Below the pieces are notes generated by a model. That model searched no databases, had not been told where the DNA came from, and saw nothing but the letters and a program-made list of their open reading frames with translations. The position numbers and the translations under genes are program-made. Positions 17,393 to 25,852 of a stretch of 64,000 nt of DNA are shown here, one piece after another. How positions within the stretch are numbered: position 1 is the stretch's first letter; every line of letters begins with the position of its first letter. This DNA comes from an uncultured Lewinella sp. (lineage in GTDB: Bacteria; Bacteroidota; Bacteroidia; Chitinophagales; Saprospiraceae): positions 1-64,000 of the forward strand of contig CAJXPD010000003.1 of the NCBI GenBank assembly GCA_913057785.1, in the 5' to 3' direction.

Positions 17393-19288
17393 ATGAGCGA
17401 CTTTATCAAGCATGAGTGCGGCATCGCCCTAGTAAGACTACTTAAGCCATTAAGTTTTTACCAAGAAAAATATGGCTCAGCTCTCTACGGACTAGAGAAG
17501 CTTCGATTACTCATGCAAAAGCAACGCAATAGAGGGCAAGATGGTGCGGGTATTGCTACGATCAAACTGCAAGCTGCTCCAGGGCATAAGTACATCAGCC
17601 GAAAACGTAGTAATGCAACCAACTACCTGGATGACCTTTTTGGTTCTGTCTATGCCAAACATTTCGAAGATCTGACGGATGAACAGCGCCAGGATGCTGA
17701 TTGGCTCAAAGCCAATAAACCCTATGTGGGCGAGTTGCTCCTAGGGCATCTTCGCTACGGTACGCACGGCGATAATACTATTGAAACCTGTCATCCCTTC
17801 CTCCGCCAAAATAACTGGGTGAACCGTAACTTAATTTTGGCTGGCAATTTCAACTTAACCAATGTAGACGAGCTCTTCGCTGAACTGGTAGAGTTGGGGC
17901 AATATCCCAAGGAAGTATCAGACACCGTGACGGTTTTGGAAAAGATCGGTCATTTCTTGGATGATGAGGTGCAGCGACTCCATACCTGGTTCAAACCGGA
18001 TGGACACAGCAATATTGAGATCAACGAGCTCATCTTCGAAAACCTGGACGTACACCGCTTGTTACGTAGGGCCAGTCGTAAATTTGATGGTGGATATGTA
18101 ATGGCTGGCTTAATTGGGCACGGAGATTCCTTTGTGATCCGTGACCCTGAAGGTATCCGTCCCGCATTCGCTTATCAGGATGATGAAGTGGTCGTCGTTG
18201 CTTCGGAGCGGCCTGCCATCCAAACGGCCTTCGATGTACACGTTTCAAAAGTCCATGAAATAGAGCCAGGAAATGCACTGGTGGTCAAGTACAATGGTAA
18301 AATCATCAATAAGCCTTTCATAGAGAAGCGCAAACGTGCTGCTTGTTCTTTTGAACGCATTTACTTCTCAAGAGGAACCGATCGAGATATCTACCTAGAG
18401 CGTAAAAAACTAGGAGAACTCTTGACCAAAGATGTATTGGACGCTGTTGATCACAACTACGATCGGACTGTATTCTCTTTCGTACCCAACACCGCAGAAA
18501 CTGCCTTCTTTGGATTAATGGAAGGCATTGAGAAGGCCCTGAATTGTCATAAGAAGGAGAAAATTCTTGCGCAAGGGAAGGATCTCAAGCAAAAGAAACT
18601 TGAAAAGATTCTTGCCAAAAAAGCGCGGGTCGAAAAGATAGTAGTGAAGGATGCCAAACAGCGAACTTTCATTGCGGATACGACATCCAGAGGCCAAATG
18701 GTATCCCACGTTTACGACGTAACCTATGGGATTGTAGAAAACGAAAAGGATACCTTGGTGTTGCTAGATGATTCCATCGTTAGGGGAACCACCCTTCGTG
18801 ATAGCATATTACAGATCGTATCAAGACTTCGTCCTAAAAAGATTGTGATTGTTTCGTCTGCTCCTCAGATTCGCTATCCGGATTGCTACGGTATTGATAT
18901 GTCCAAAATGAATAATTTTGTGGCATTCCGTGCCTTGGTAGCTCTCCTGAAAGACAATAACAAGGAACACCTACTGGATGAAACTTACGAACGTTGCAAG
19001 GCCCAGGAGGATCTCCCTAAAGAGGAGATAAAGAATGAAGTAAAAGCACTATACGACCAGTTTACCTACGAGGAAGTATCTAAGAAGATTGCAGAAATTG
19101 TAAAACCTAAGGGCATCAAACCTAAGGTTGAAATCATCTACCAGACTGTTGAAAACCTCCGTAAGGCCTGTCCAAAAAATAATGGGGATTGGTATTTTTC
19201 TGGTGAATATCCAACCCCTGGTGGTAATAAAGTAGTAAATAAGGCTTTCATGAATTACATGGAAGGAAAAAACGTAAGGGCCTACTAG
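17393..19288 (+). CDS. purF: Amidophosphoribosyltransferase-like protein, long Bacteroidota form
   Basis: PurF makes phosphoribosylamine from PRPP and glutamine, the first step of purine synthesis. The N-terminal Ntn glutaminase domain has Cys9 (HECGIAL), which would need removal of eight residues to act as nucleophile, plus RGQDGAGIA, GHLRYGTHG and AGNFNLTN. The phosphoribosyltransferase domain has the PRPP loop VLLDDSIVRGTTLRDS (about residues 455-470). At 631 residues it is longer than classic PurF (about 500). It has a Lys-rich insert before the PRPP loop (about 380-420) and an extra C-terminal part. It sits behind a structured leader. The fold assignment is firm; whether it is the only PurF of the cell cannot be seen. 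Confidence 0.85.
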   Translation: MSDFIKHECGIALVRLLKPLSFYQEKYGSALYGLEKLRLLMQKQRNRGQDGAGIATIKLQAAPGHKYISRKRSNATNYLDDLFGSVYAKHFEDLTDEQRQDADWLKANKPYVGELLLGHLRYGTHGDNTIETCHPFLRQNNWVNRNLILAGNFNLTNVDELFAELVELGQYPKEVSDTVTVLEKIGHFLDDEVQRLHTWFKPDGHSNIEINELIFENLDVHRLLRRASRKFDGGYVMAGLIGHGDSFVIRDPEGIRPAFAYQDDEVVVVASERPAIQTAFDVHVSKVHEIEPGNALVVKYNGKIINKPFIEKRKRAACSFERIYFSRGTDRDIYLERKKLGELLTKDVLDAVDHNYDRTVFSFVPNTAETAFFGLMEGIEKALNCHKKEKILAQGKDLKQKKLEKILAKKARVEKIVVKDAKQRTFIADTTSRGQMVSHVYDVTYGIVENEKDTLVLLDDSIVRGTTLRDSILQIVSRLRPKKIVIVSSAPQIRYPDCYGIDMSKMNNFVAFRALVALLKDNNKEHLLDETYERCKAQEDLPKEEIKNEVKALYDQFTYEEVSKKIAEIVKPKGIKPKVEIIYQTVENLRKACPKNNGDWYFSGEYPTPGGNKVVNKAFMNYMEGKNVRAY

Positions 19289-19351
19289 CGATTGTTGGCC
19301 CTTTAAGATAGGCCGCATTATCGTCTTGATGCACACAAGGCTTATCTCGTG

Positions 19352-21064
19352 CTAGATTGTAAACTTTCGTTCAAACACCCTGGTATTGCCTAGATGGTCC
19401 CATAATTCTAGGCGAAACTGATGCTCCCCAGCCGGTAGCGTATCATCAAAGCGATGTATCAAACGATCATGCTTTAGGTCGTATTCCATCAATACCCACT
19501 TGCCGTCTATCGTGCCGCGGAATTGCAAACCTTTCGCTAATCCAGAGGTTCCAATATCGTCCTTGATAATAAAGCTAAACTGACTATAGCCTCGCATATT
19601 AGATTTAAACCGTCTGATAGCAATTGTCGGGGCTATGGTATCGACCATAATGCAGAAGTCTCCTAATTGGCGGATCTTTGTTTTCAATTTGCCATCCTCC
19701 CACTCACCACCAAGATTCACAATCTTATTTCCCTGCGTACAATTAGCAATAAATGCTTTGTCTCGGAGTTCATCAGGAAGCCTAGTAGGTCTAATCGAAA
19801 GGTCAAAATACTTGTGGATGGGGGTCCGATAATCATGTAGATGATGCACATTAGAAAAGATCTCCTTACCTGGATCTTCCACGGATTCGTACCAGAGGTA
19901 GAGGTTTTCATACAGCGCTCCTTCTGGCATATGAAGGTAGAGTGATCCACTATCTATGATGTTCTCTTGATCATATGGTAGGATATAATTGTACGGTTTC
20001 GCTGTGGCTTCCACTGGGTTTTTCTTTTGTTTAACCCAGAATCTAAGTTTCGTGATATTCCCTTTAACGTCGCTCGCTTCCATTACCACTTCTTGAGCCT
20101 GCTCGCTGTCCACCCAAATCACTCCATCATTTTCCCGTTTTTTGTAAATCGTCAAATCATTCCCGGGCAAAGTGTACGTTCGATTAAAATAGCTCTTAGC
20201 CGTCACCACTTCTTCATAATCCAAATGGGCATTTAGATAGCGCCTTTCATCAAAGGAAAAGGTCTCCATGGTATAGTTATATACTAAGGAATCTTCCACA
20301 AACATATCTACCGCATACACGCCATTCCAATTGCTAACGCCATTCATATGGTCATACACCTTTAGACCTAAGCCTACACTGGGTTGATCAACATACACCG
20401 TGTCCCCCCTCAATCCCATCCAATCTCCCTTCGGATATAAACTATAGGTCTTTGCTCTCTGCGTTTCTCGTTGGTTATTGAGCTCGTATACTCGAATTTG
20501 ATGCATGCGAGGTCTGCGAGTATCGGGTACATCTAAACCAAATAAGAGTGGATTGATTGGTTTCTCTGTCTTGCTATCCCGGATTTCAAAATGCAAGTGT
20601 GGCCCAAAAGAATAGCCAGTCGTTCCCATTTCTCCAATCTGTTCTCCTTTTGTTATTGGAAATTGGCTGGGGTCTGGATACAGGTCCAAGCTAAATTGCT
20701 GCTTCTGATACTGCGTACTCTTCACAAAATCGGCGATCTCTGATTTAAACTTATGCATGTGCGCATAAACGGAGGTATAGCCGTTGGGATGCTTGATGTA
20801 TAGGACATTACCGTAGCCCCCGGCTTCTACTTTTATCCGCCATACAAAACCATCTCCGATCGAGACCAATGGTACACCAATCCCCCCTTTAATATCAATA
20901 CCGGAATGAAAATGGTTAGACCTAAGTTCTCCGAAAGTACCCGACAGGCGCATGGGGGTATTGACAGGTGCCTGAAAGACATCAGTAGGATACTTCCCTT
21001 CGCCTCGAAAGCCCAAACACAAAATCAATCCCAATACGAGTAATGGCCAATTTCTTGCTTGCAT
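19352..21064 (-). CDS. Secreted M23 family metallopeptidase (LytM-type)
   Basis: A signal peptide (NWPLLVLGLILCLGFRGEG) leads into an M23 domain at residues 35-170 with all zinc and catalytic residues: HSGID (His53, Asp57), AHMH (His102) and PHLHFEIR (His156, His158). Such enzymes cut peptide bridges of peptidoglycan. The remaining 400 residues are beta-rich with repeated Ig-like features (for example DLTIYKKRENDGVIWVDSEQ), ending in GEHQFRLELWDHLGNTRVFE. The large C-terminal part probably positions the enzyme at the wall or outer membrane. Monocistronic. Confidence 0.88.
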   Translation of the reverse strand: MQARNWPLLVLGLILCLGFRGEGKYPTDVFQAPVNTPMRLSGTFGELRSNHFHSGIDIKGGIGVPLVSIGDGFVWRIKVEAGGYGNVLYIKHPNGYTSVYAHMHKFKSEIADFVKSTQYQKQQFSLDLYPDPSQFPITKGEQIGEMGTTGYSFGPHLHFEIRDSKTEKPINPLLFGLDVPDTRRPRMHQIRVYELNNQRETQRAKTYSLYPKGDWMGLRGDTVYVDQPSVGLGLKVYDHMNGVSNWNGVYAVDMFVEDSLVYNYTMETFSFDERRYLNAHLDYEEVVTAKSYFNRTYTLPGNDLTIYKKRENDGVIWVDSEQAQEVVMEASDVKGNITKLRFWVKQKKNPVEATAKPYNYILPYDQENIIDSGSLYLHMPEGALYENLYLWYESVEDPGKEIFSNVHHLHDYRTPIHKYFDLSIRPTRLPDELRDKAFIANCTQGNKIVNLGGEWEDGKLKTKIRQLGDFCIMVDTIAPTIAIRRFKSNMRGYSQFSFIIKDDIGTSGLAKGLQFRGTIDGKWVLMEYDLKHDRLIHRFDDTLPAGEHQFRLELWDHLGNTRVFERKFTI

Positions 21065-21162
21065 GGATGACAGAATTAGAAAGACAATACATAACAGTAC
21101 TCAAATATATTTGAAACTACGCATAAGAGGGAGGTTGGTTCCATCTAAATGTTACAAAAAAC

Positions 21163-21193
21163 AGCTGTGCGTAGTTTAAGATTACAAACAGCT
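21163..21193. repeat. RAYT-associated palindromic repeat, degenerate copy
   Basis: AGCTGTGCGTAGTTT is intact, but the right arm has decayed (AAGATTACAAACAGCT). It lies between the M23 gene and a small membrane-protein gene. It shares the left half and the outer right part with the repeat copies at 21983, 22637 and 24955. Confidence 0.7.
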
Positions 21194-21205
21194 ATGTGCA
21201 CAGCA

Positions 21206-21487
21206 CTAAGATCGTAGCCCGGCTAATATCATGGTCAAAAAAGTCAAAGCCAAGAAGAGGAAAAACAGTTTTCGGTTTCTTATGCTGCGTCTCAGATCTT
21301 CTTTCAATTCTTGATTTTCCGCACTTTCCATCCGTAAGCGCATATCTTTCAGTGGAATGGTCCAAGTATAATGTTCTGAAATCGGCAAATTATAGTATTG
21401 GTACAAGGTGACAGCATTCTCCCTGAATCGAAAGAAAACACTAACTATAAAGAAAAACATAGAAATTAGTGGAAGAAGGTCATTCAT
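21206..21487 (-). CDS. Small membrane protein, unknown
   Basis: The 93-residue protein has an N-terminal membrane helix (LLPLISMFFFIVSVFFRF), a charged central helix (DMRLRMESAENQELKEDLRR) that could form a coiled coil, and a C-terminal membrane helix (LFFLFLALTFLTMILAGL). No family is recognised. It lies between copies of the palindromic repeat, 51 bp downstream of the 134-aa membrane protein gene on the same strand. Confidence 0.6.
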   Translation of the reverse strand: MNDLLPLISMFFFIVSVFFRFRENAVTLYQYYNLPISEHYTWTIPLKDMRLRMESAENQELKEDLRRSIRNRKLFFLFLALTFLTMILAGLRS

Positions 21488-21538
21488 AAAATGATATATC
21501 TGATACCGTATAAATTTAAGTCAATACACCCCTGTTGT

Positions 21539-21943
21539 TTATTGATCTTCTCGAAAGTCCATGATCTGTTGTGTATGCATCAAGAACAACACAATCCCTA
21601 TCCAAATACTCAGTATGGTAGGTAGCCATACCACAAATATCATGAACCCCATGTAGGTAAAAGGGATACATGAGATGATGACAAATAGAACTATTCCTAA
21701 TATCGTTGCGCTTCTAATAGGCGCCCAATCCTTCTCCATCTGTTTGGCCAGCACAAAATTCAGACATAGTGTCAAAATAGCGCTCGCTCCGATCGCCATC
21801 CCTGGAAGTTGGAACAGAAGGGCTAGACCTCCATCCCAGTTATCCAGGTTCCAGCATTGGAAAAGCAACTCATAAGAGTAGTATGCTATAGTGAGCGCCA
21901 TGAGCGCTGTGCTAATAACCAGTTTTGATCTATGATTCATCAT
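21539..21943 (-). CDS. Four-helix membrane protein, unknown
   Basis: The 134-residue protein has four predicted membrane helices (about residues 8-28, 40-65, 78-98, 102-125) and short polar termini. No catalytic motif or known domain is visible. It is probably cotranscribed with the 93-aa gene that follows. The pair is bracketed by palindromic repeats at 21163 and 21953, so it may have been carried with the repeat family. Confidence 0.6.
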   Translation of the reverse strand: MMNHRSKLVISTALMALTIAYYSYELLFQCWNLDNWDGGLALLFQLPGMAIGASAILTLCLNFVLAKQMEKDWAPIRSATILGIVLFVIISCIPFTYMGFMIFVVWLPTILSIWIGIVLFLMHTQQIMDFREDQ

Positions 21944-21952
21944 CTAGAATTA

Positions 21953-22013
21953 ATAGCTGTCTGTAGTTTGAAACTTGAATATAGCTGTGCGTAGTTTGAA
22001 ACTACGAACAGCT
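21953..22013. repeat. RAYT-associated palindromic repeat, tandem half plus full copy
   Basis: A half copy (AGCTGTCTGTAGTTTGAAACT, from 21955) is followed by a full copy at 21983-22013 with arms AGCTGTGCGTAGTTT and AAACTACGAACAGCT around a single G. It ends five bases from the RAYT stop codon, so it marks the 3' side of the transposase gene. Confidence 0.85.
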
Positions 22014-22017
22014 GTTT

Positions 22018-22584
22018 TTAAAAGTCCAATAATTCCACTTCAAGCAAACAATCATCTCGCCCGGCATAGTTTCGAGCACTGCTATGCAAGTAGTCTTCTG
22101 CATGATCTACAATTCCTGCAGCTACCGGGTTCTGATGAATATAGTTGACTTTTTGAGCGGTGAATTTAGGATAAAAGAGTTCCTTGGGTCGGTTATCCTG
22201 TTTCCAAACCTGGAACTTGGCATTCCTCTTATTTCGCTTGCCAAAGTGCCGGAATACCAGAAGCATCCAATCCCGTCGACTTTCTTGGCTACTTGTGCTA
22301 GCCCATTCAATAATCTGTTTTGCGGTGTATTTTTTGAAATCACGGATTATGGCGGAAAGGCCTTTACTGGAAGGATGGGCAGAAAGAACCAAGTGCAGAT
22401 GGCTTTCCATTACCACATAAGCATGAATATGAAGGCCTTTATGTTTTCTGCAATAGCATAAGGCATCCAAGATGATGCCCTTGCAGGCCTTCCTTGAGAA
22501 AACATCAATCCAACCAACAATAGTAAAGGTGACAAAATAACAGGCATACTGGTCCCGAATGACGTAGCCCGGTCGATTAGACAT
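22018..22584 (-). CDS. REP-associated tyrosine transposase (RAYT, Y1/HUH family)
   Basis: The chosen start is the ATG at 22584 (MSNRPGYVIRD), the usual RAYT opening; an in-frame ATG at 22638 would begin inside the flanking palindrome. The 188-residue protein has the HUH metal motif in ESHLHLVLS (His62, His64) and a helix DFKKYTAKQI bearing the likely catalytic Tyr87. Its C-terminal region VNYIHQNPVAAGIV is shared by RAYTs and IS200-like Y1 proteins. RAYTs are single-copy, domesticated relatives of IS200/IS605 transposases that act on short palindromes as single-stranded DNA. Repeats flank the gene on both sides. It looks intact, with no frameshift. Confidence 0.9.
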   Translation of the reverse strand: MSNRPGYVIRDQYACYFVTFTIVGWIDVFSRKACKGIILDALCYCRKHKGLHIHAYVVMESHLHLVLSAHPSSKGLSAIIRDFKKYTAKQIIEWASTSSQESRRDWMLLVFRHFGKRNKRNAKFQVWKQDNRPKELFYPKFTAQKVNYIHQNPVAAGIVDHAEDYLHSSARNYAGRDDCLLEVELLDF

Positions 22585-22636
22585 AATTTTAGATTGAGCG
22601 CGTTGATATAATACCCTAATATAAAGGTTTTGTGTC

Positions 22637-22685
22637 AATTGATATAGCTATCCGTAGTTTGAAACTACGGATAGCTATATCAATT
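22637..22685. repeat. RAYT-associated palindromic repeat, perfect 24 bp arms
   Basis: A perfect inverted repeat has 24 bp arms (22637-22660 and 22662-22685) around one central G. The core is CGTAGTTTGAAACTACG, flanked by TAGCTATC/GATAGCTA and by ATTGATA/TATCAAT. It lies just upstream of the RAYT gene and marks its 5' side. Confidence 0.9.
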
Positions 22686-22765
22686 AGCGCTGCTTTTCAT
22701 GATTTCAAACTTAAACCTTATTTTGTTACACACAGCCAGAACAATTCATCTCCAATTCGAACAGT

Positions 22766-23875
22766 ATGAAAAAATTTCGCCACCCTATCTTACTAATCAT
22801 AGCGTTGATTCTACTTTCATGCAGCAAGAAAAACGTAGAAGTCCAAGATCCCAATATCTTAGCCACTGGCTTTACCATTCCTTGGGCTATTGAGGTGATC
22901 GGACAAGAGGAATTCTTGGTTACCGAACGACTGGGTCAATTGTATCATTATCAAAATGGTGAGTTGAATGCCTTGCCCAATATGCCGAGTGTTAAAACAG
23001 TTAGTGATGGTTATTTGACTTATGGCGGATTAATGGATGTGAGTTTGCATCCCCAATTTGAAAGTAATCGATGGGTGTATATTACCTATGTCGGACTGGA
23101 CTGGGCCATGCGGGTAGCTCGGTTTGCCTTGCGGGATAATACCGTGAAAGGGTTTCGAGTAATCTTTGAATCCAAGGCCTTTTCCATTGGCTCCCGCATA
23201 GCTTGGCAAGACGATGAGCATTTCTTCGTAAGCCAAGGAAGTGGCGGGAATCCTTATCCGGAACCTGGCGGACAAGATCTTAATTCGGATGTGGGAAAAA
23301 TTCACCGACTCACCGCTGACGGCTATGTTCCTGCCGACAATCCGGTCTTCGAGGGGCATACCCAACCTAGTAGCATTTGGAGCTATGGACATCGAGATCC
23401 ACAAGGCTTATTTTATGATGCATCAGCGGGCATCTTATACTCCAATGAACATGGTCCACTGGGAGGAGATGAATTAAACATCATTCACAAGGGAGCAAAC
23501 TATGGCTGGCCCATTTTCTCTCATGGCCGGAATTATGATGAGACCCCCGTTTCAAACATGACGGAAATGGAGGCTGCTCAAATATCTGAGTTACCAATAG
23601 AACATTGGTCACCCAGCATTGCTCCTTCCTGCCTTACCAAACTACAATCCAGCAAGTTTGGCGAGCATAATGGTTCCTTTGTCATGGGGTCACTATCTCA
23701 GCAGAGCATCATGGCTTATGATGAAAGTACAGGAAGAACACAAAAACTATGGGCGGGCATAGGACGAGTGCGAGACATCGCAGAATTACCAAGTGGAGAC
23801 TTAGTGATACTCATTGATAAAGGTAGCCCGAAGGATGCAAATTCGGGACGAGTCCTCAAGTTAGACAGTTACTAG
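22766..23875 (+). CDS. PQQ-dependent sugar dehydrogenase-like lipoprotein
   Basis: The 369-residue protein has a lipoprotein signal (MKKFRHPILLIIALILLSC). It folds as a six-bladed beta-propeller of the soluble glucose/sorbosone dehydrogenase family. Recognisable blades include PWAIEVIGQEEFLVTERLG, the QGSGGNPYPEPGGQDLNSDV loop, IWSYGHRDPQGL and EHGPLGGDELNIIHKGANYG. Family members oxidise aldose sugars with PQQ and calcium. PQQ binding is likely but not proven from sequence. The following amidohydrolase gene starts 35 bp later on the same strand. Confidence 0.85.
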   Translation: MKKFRHPILLIIALILLSCSKKNVEVQDPNILATGFTIPWAIEVIGQEEFLVTERLGQLYHYQNGELNALPNMPSVKTVSDGYLTYGGLMDVSLHPQFESNRWVYITYVGLDWAMRVARFALRDNTVKGFRVIFESKAFSIGSRIAWQDDEHFFVSQGSGGNPYPEPGGQDLNSDVGKIHRLTADGYVPADNPVFEGHTQPSSIWSYGHRDPQGLFYDASAGILYSNEHGPLGGDELNIIHKGANYGWPIFSHGRNYDETPVSNMTEMEAAQISELPIEHWSPSIAPSCLTKLQSSKFGEHNGSFVMGSLSQQSIMAYDESTGRTQKLWAGIGRVRDIAELPSGDLVILIDKGSPKDANSGRVLKLDSY

Positions 23876-23910
23876 AATTGCATAATACAGAACAACAAAC
23901 AGCCAGCCAT

Positions 23911-24951
23911 ATGCCAATCCGAATTCTTGATCCACACATACACCTTTGGGATCCTTACACTACACCACGACCCGTTACTGCCCTAGTCAAACTACTAGGT
24001 CGATGGCCCAAGACCTTAGAGAAGGTAACCCGAACGCTAATGCCTAGAGCGGCCGTCGATTTTGTCGGGCAAGCGGAATATTTTCTGAACCCACATCTTC
24101 CTCATGTCTATCATCAAGACACAGGTAAATATGAGATAGAAGGCTTCGTCCACATTCAAGCCGCGTGGGAAGGCAAAGGGCCGATGGCAATGGTAGATGA
24201 AACCAAATGGCTGGAAAGTCTTGAGATAAAACCCCTAGCTATCATTGGCCAAGCGCACCTAGAGGACCTCGAAAACCTACCTAAGATACTGGAAGGACAT
24301 CGAGCTGCCAGCAAAGCCTTCCGAGGTGTCCGGGATATGATTGCCATGCACCCTTCTAAAGGGGTGATGGACCATAGCCATCGTGGCGAAGCCTGGAAAA
24401 CGGAGGCTTTCCAACAAGGCCTGGCTAGCCTAGGAGAACAAAACCTCACCTACGACGCCTATCTCTATGCCCATCAACTCAAGGACTTCATCCAACTCGT
24501 CAAACAAGTTCCGAATACTAAAATCGTCTTAGACCACTTGGCCTGTCCAGTTGGGCTAGCTGGCGAACACGGTGGCGTCGGCAAAACCGAAGCCGAGCGC
24601 CAGCAAATCCAAGAAAGCTGGTACAAGGACCTGACAGCCTTAGCCCAATTACCTAATGTTCATGTAAAACTCAGTGGCTTACTCATGCCCGTTGCGGGCT
24701 TTGATTTCCATCTTCGGGAGCAGAAGGCCAGTGCAGCAGAAGTTGTAGATGCCATCGGGCCTCATCTAGAATATGGCCTGAAACTTTGGGGCGTTGATCG
24801 CTCCATGTTCGCTTCAAACTTCCCAATGGACAAGGTGAGTGTGACTTTTGAAAACTTGTATGATGCTTTCTTTCAGATTGCTGGTGGTTACTCTGAGGCG
24901 GAGCAACAGCAGTTATTTAGGGACAACGCCATGGCGTTTTATGGGATATGA
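23911..24951 (+). CDS. Amidohydrolase-family (amidohydrolase 2) protein
   Basis: The ATG at 23911 (MPIRILDPHIHLWD) is preferred over an in-frame TTG at 23878. The 346-residue TIM-barrel enzyme has the metal-binding HIHLWD at the N-terminus, LDHLACP after strand six and FASNFPMDKV near the C-terminus, the layout of the amidohydrolase 2 family (lactonases, decarboxylases). A sugar-lactone hydrolase would fit well beside a sugar dehydrogenase: oxidation gives a lactone and this enzyme would open it. That pathway link is inference from adjacency. Confidence 0.82.
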   Translation: MPIRILDPHIHLWDPYTTPRPVTALVKLLGRWPKTLEKVTRTLMPRAAVDFVGQAEYFLNPHLPHVYHQDTGKYEIEGFVHIQAAWEGKGPMAMVDETKWLESLEIKPLAIIGQAHLEDLENLPKILEGHRAASKAFRGVRDMIAMHPSKGVMDHSHRGEAWKTEAFQQGLASLGEQNLTYDAYLYAHQLKDFIQLVKQVPNTKIVLDHLACPVGLAGEHGGVGKTEAERQQIQESWYKDLTALAQLPNVHVKLSGLLMPVAGFDFHLREQKASAAEVVDAIGPHLEYGLKLWGVDRSMFASNFPMDKVSVTFENLYDAFFQIAGGYSEAEQQQLFRDNAMAFYGI

Positions 24952-24954
24952 TAA

Positions 24955-24991
24955 AACAGTTGTGCGTAGTTTGAAACTACGCACAACTGTT
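24955..24991. repeat. RAYT-associated palindromic repeat, perfect 18 bp arms; likely terminator
   Basis: Arms AACAGTTGTGCGTAGTTT and AAACTACGCACAACTGTT are perfect complements around one G. The copy lies between two convergent genes, three bases after the amidohydrolase stop and 11 bases from the aat stop, with short T-rich sequence on each strand. It probably serves as a shared transcript end. Confidence 0.88.
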
Positions 24992-25002
24992 CTTGTTACT
25001 AT

Positions 25003-25689
25003 TCACGCCCAGCTCCCCCGATCCGTCTCCACCCGCTTATTATCCTCCAAATGCTCCAAGAACTGGGCTCGGCCAATGCTTCGCGCCCCCAAACTCCCCA
25101 GGTGCTGGGTTTCTTGCTGGCAATCGATCAAGGTATAGCCCTCCTTCTTCAGGCGACGGACGAGGCTGATGAAGCCAAACTTAGAGGCGTTGCTTCGCTT
25201 GCTGAACATCGACTCCCCGAAAAAGACCTTTCCTAAAGCCACTCCATAGAGTCCGCCCACGAGTTCTTCGCCTTCCCACACCTCAACCGAGTGAGCATAA
25301 CCCAGCTCGTGTAGATGGATGTAAGCCTCCAACATACTTTCTGTAATCCAGGTACCCAATTGCCCCTGCGCTAGCCGATTAACGGTCTGGCAGGATTGCA
25401 TGACTTCGGGGAAGGCTTGATCGTAGCTGAGGCCAAACTTTTGCTGATTGAAATAAGGGCGCATACTACGAGAGACCTTGAGCTCATCGGGGAAAAGGAC
25501 AAAGCGAGGATCCGGTGACCACCACATGATTTCTTCGCCGGGATTGAACCAAGGGAAAATACCATTCTGATAGGCTAGTAGTAAACGTTCAGGACGCAGA
25601 TCGCCCCCCAAGGCTAGTACTCCACTTGGATCAGCCAGAGAAGGATGTGGGAAAACCAATTCGGCTTCGTCTAACCAAAATACGGGCAT
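25003..25689 (-). CDS. aat: Leucyl/phenylalanyl-tRNA--protein transferase
   Basis: The 228-residue protein matches Aat: FPHPSLADPSGVLALGGDL, LLLAYQNGIFPWFNPGEEIMWWSPDPR (residues about 38-62), TWITESMLEAYIHLHELGYAHSVEVW and GGLYGVALGKVFFGESMFS, then a short C-terminal SLVRRLKKEGYTLIDCQ. The enzyme adds Leu or Phe to proteins with N-terminal Arg or Lys, making them N-degron substrates for ClpS and ClpAP. The clpS gene lies 163 bp upstream on the same strand, so both parts of the pathway are together. Confidence 0.95.
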   Translation of the reverse strand: MPVFWLDEAELVFPHPSLADPSGVLALGGDLRPERLLLAYQNGIFPWFNPGEEIMWWSPDPRFVLFPDELKVSRSMRPYFNQQKFGLSYDQAFPEVMQSCQTVNRLAQGQLGTWITESMLEAYIHLHELGYAHSVEVWEGEELVGGLYGVALGKVFFGESMFSKRSNASKFGFISLVRRLKKEGYTLIDCQQETQHLGSLGARSIGRAQFLEHLEDNKRVETDRGSWA

Positions 25690-25751
25690 CTACAGGCAAT
25701 ATGAAAGCAGCTCCGAAAACTTACGGAGGTTTACCGTAGCTACTTCTTTCT

Positions 25752-25788
25752 AAAAAAATAAGGGCAAAAGACAGTTTGCCTTTTGCCC
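25752..25788 (-). terminator. Rho-independent terminator after clpS
   Basis: On the minus strand GGGCAAAAG, a 9 nt loop, CTTTTGCCC and then TTATTTTTTTA form a canonical terminator, 64 bp after the clpS stop. It implies that aat downstream has its own promoter or depends on readthrough. Confidence 0.8.
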
Positions 25789-25852
25789 AGTTCTATCTTT
25801 ATTCGTGTAATATAGTGTTTGCTATATGTATTAACTTTCTAAGCGTATTTCG

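Noticed and set aside
19292-19352. AGATAGGCC/GGCTTATCT pairing between purF and the M23 gene as a terminator
   Set aside because: A wobble-containing 9 bp stem with a loop of about 30 nt and no T run on either strand.
22585-22638. Upstream start for the RAYT gene
   Set aside because: It begins inside the flanking palindrome and lacks similarity to RAYT N-termini, which open with the RPGY-type sequence.
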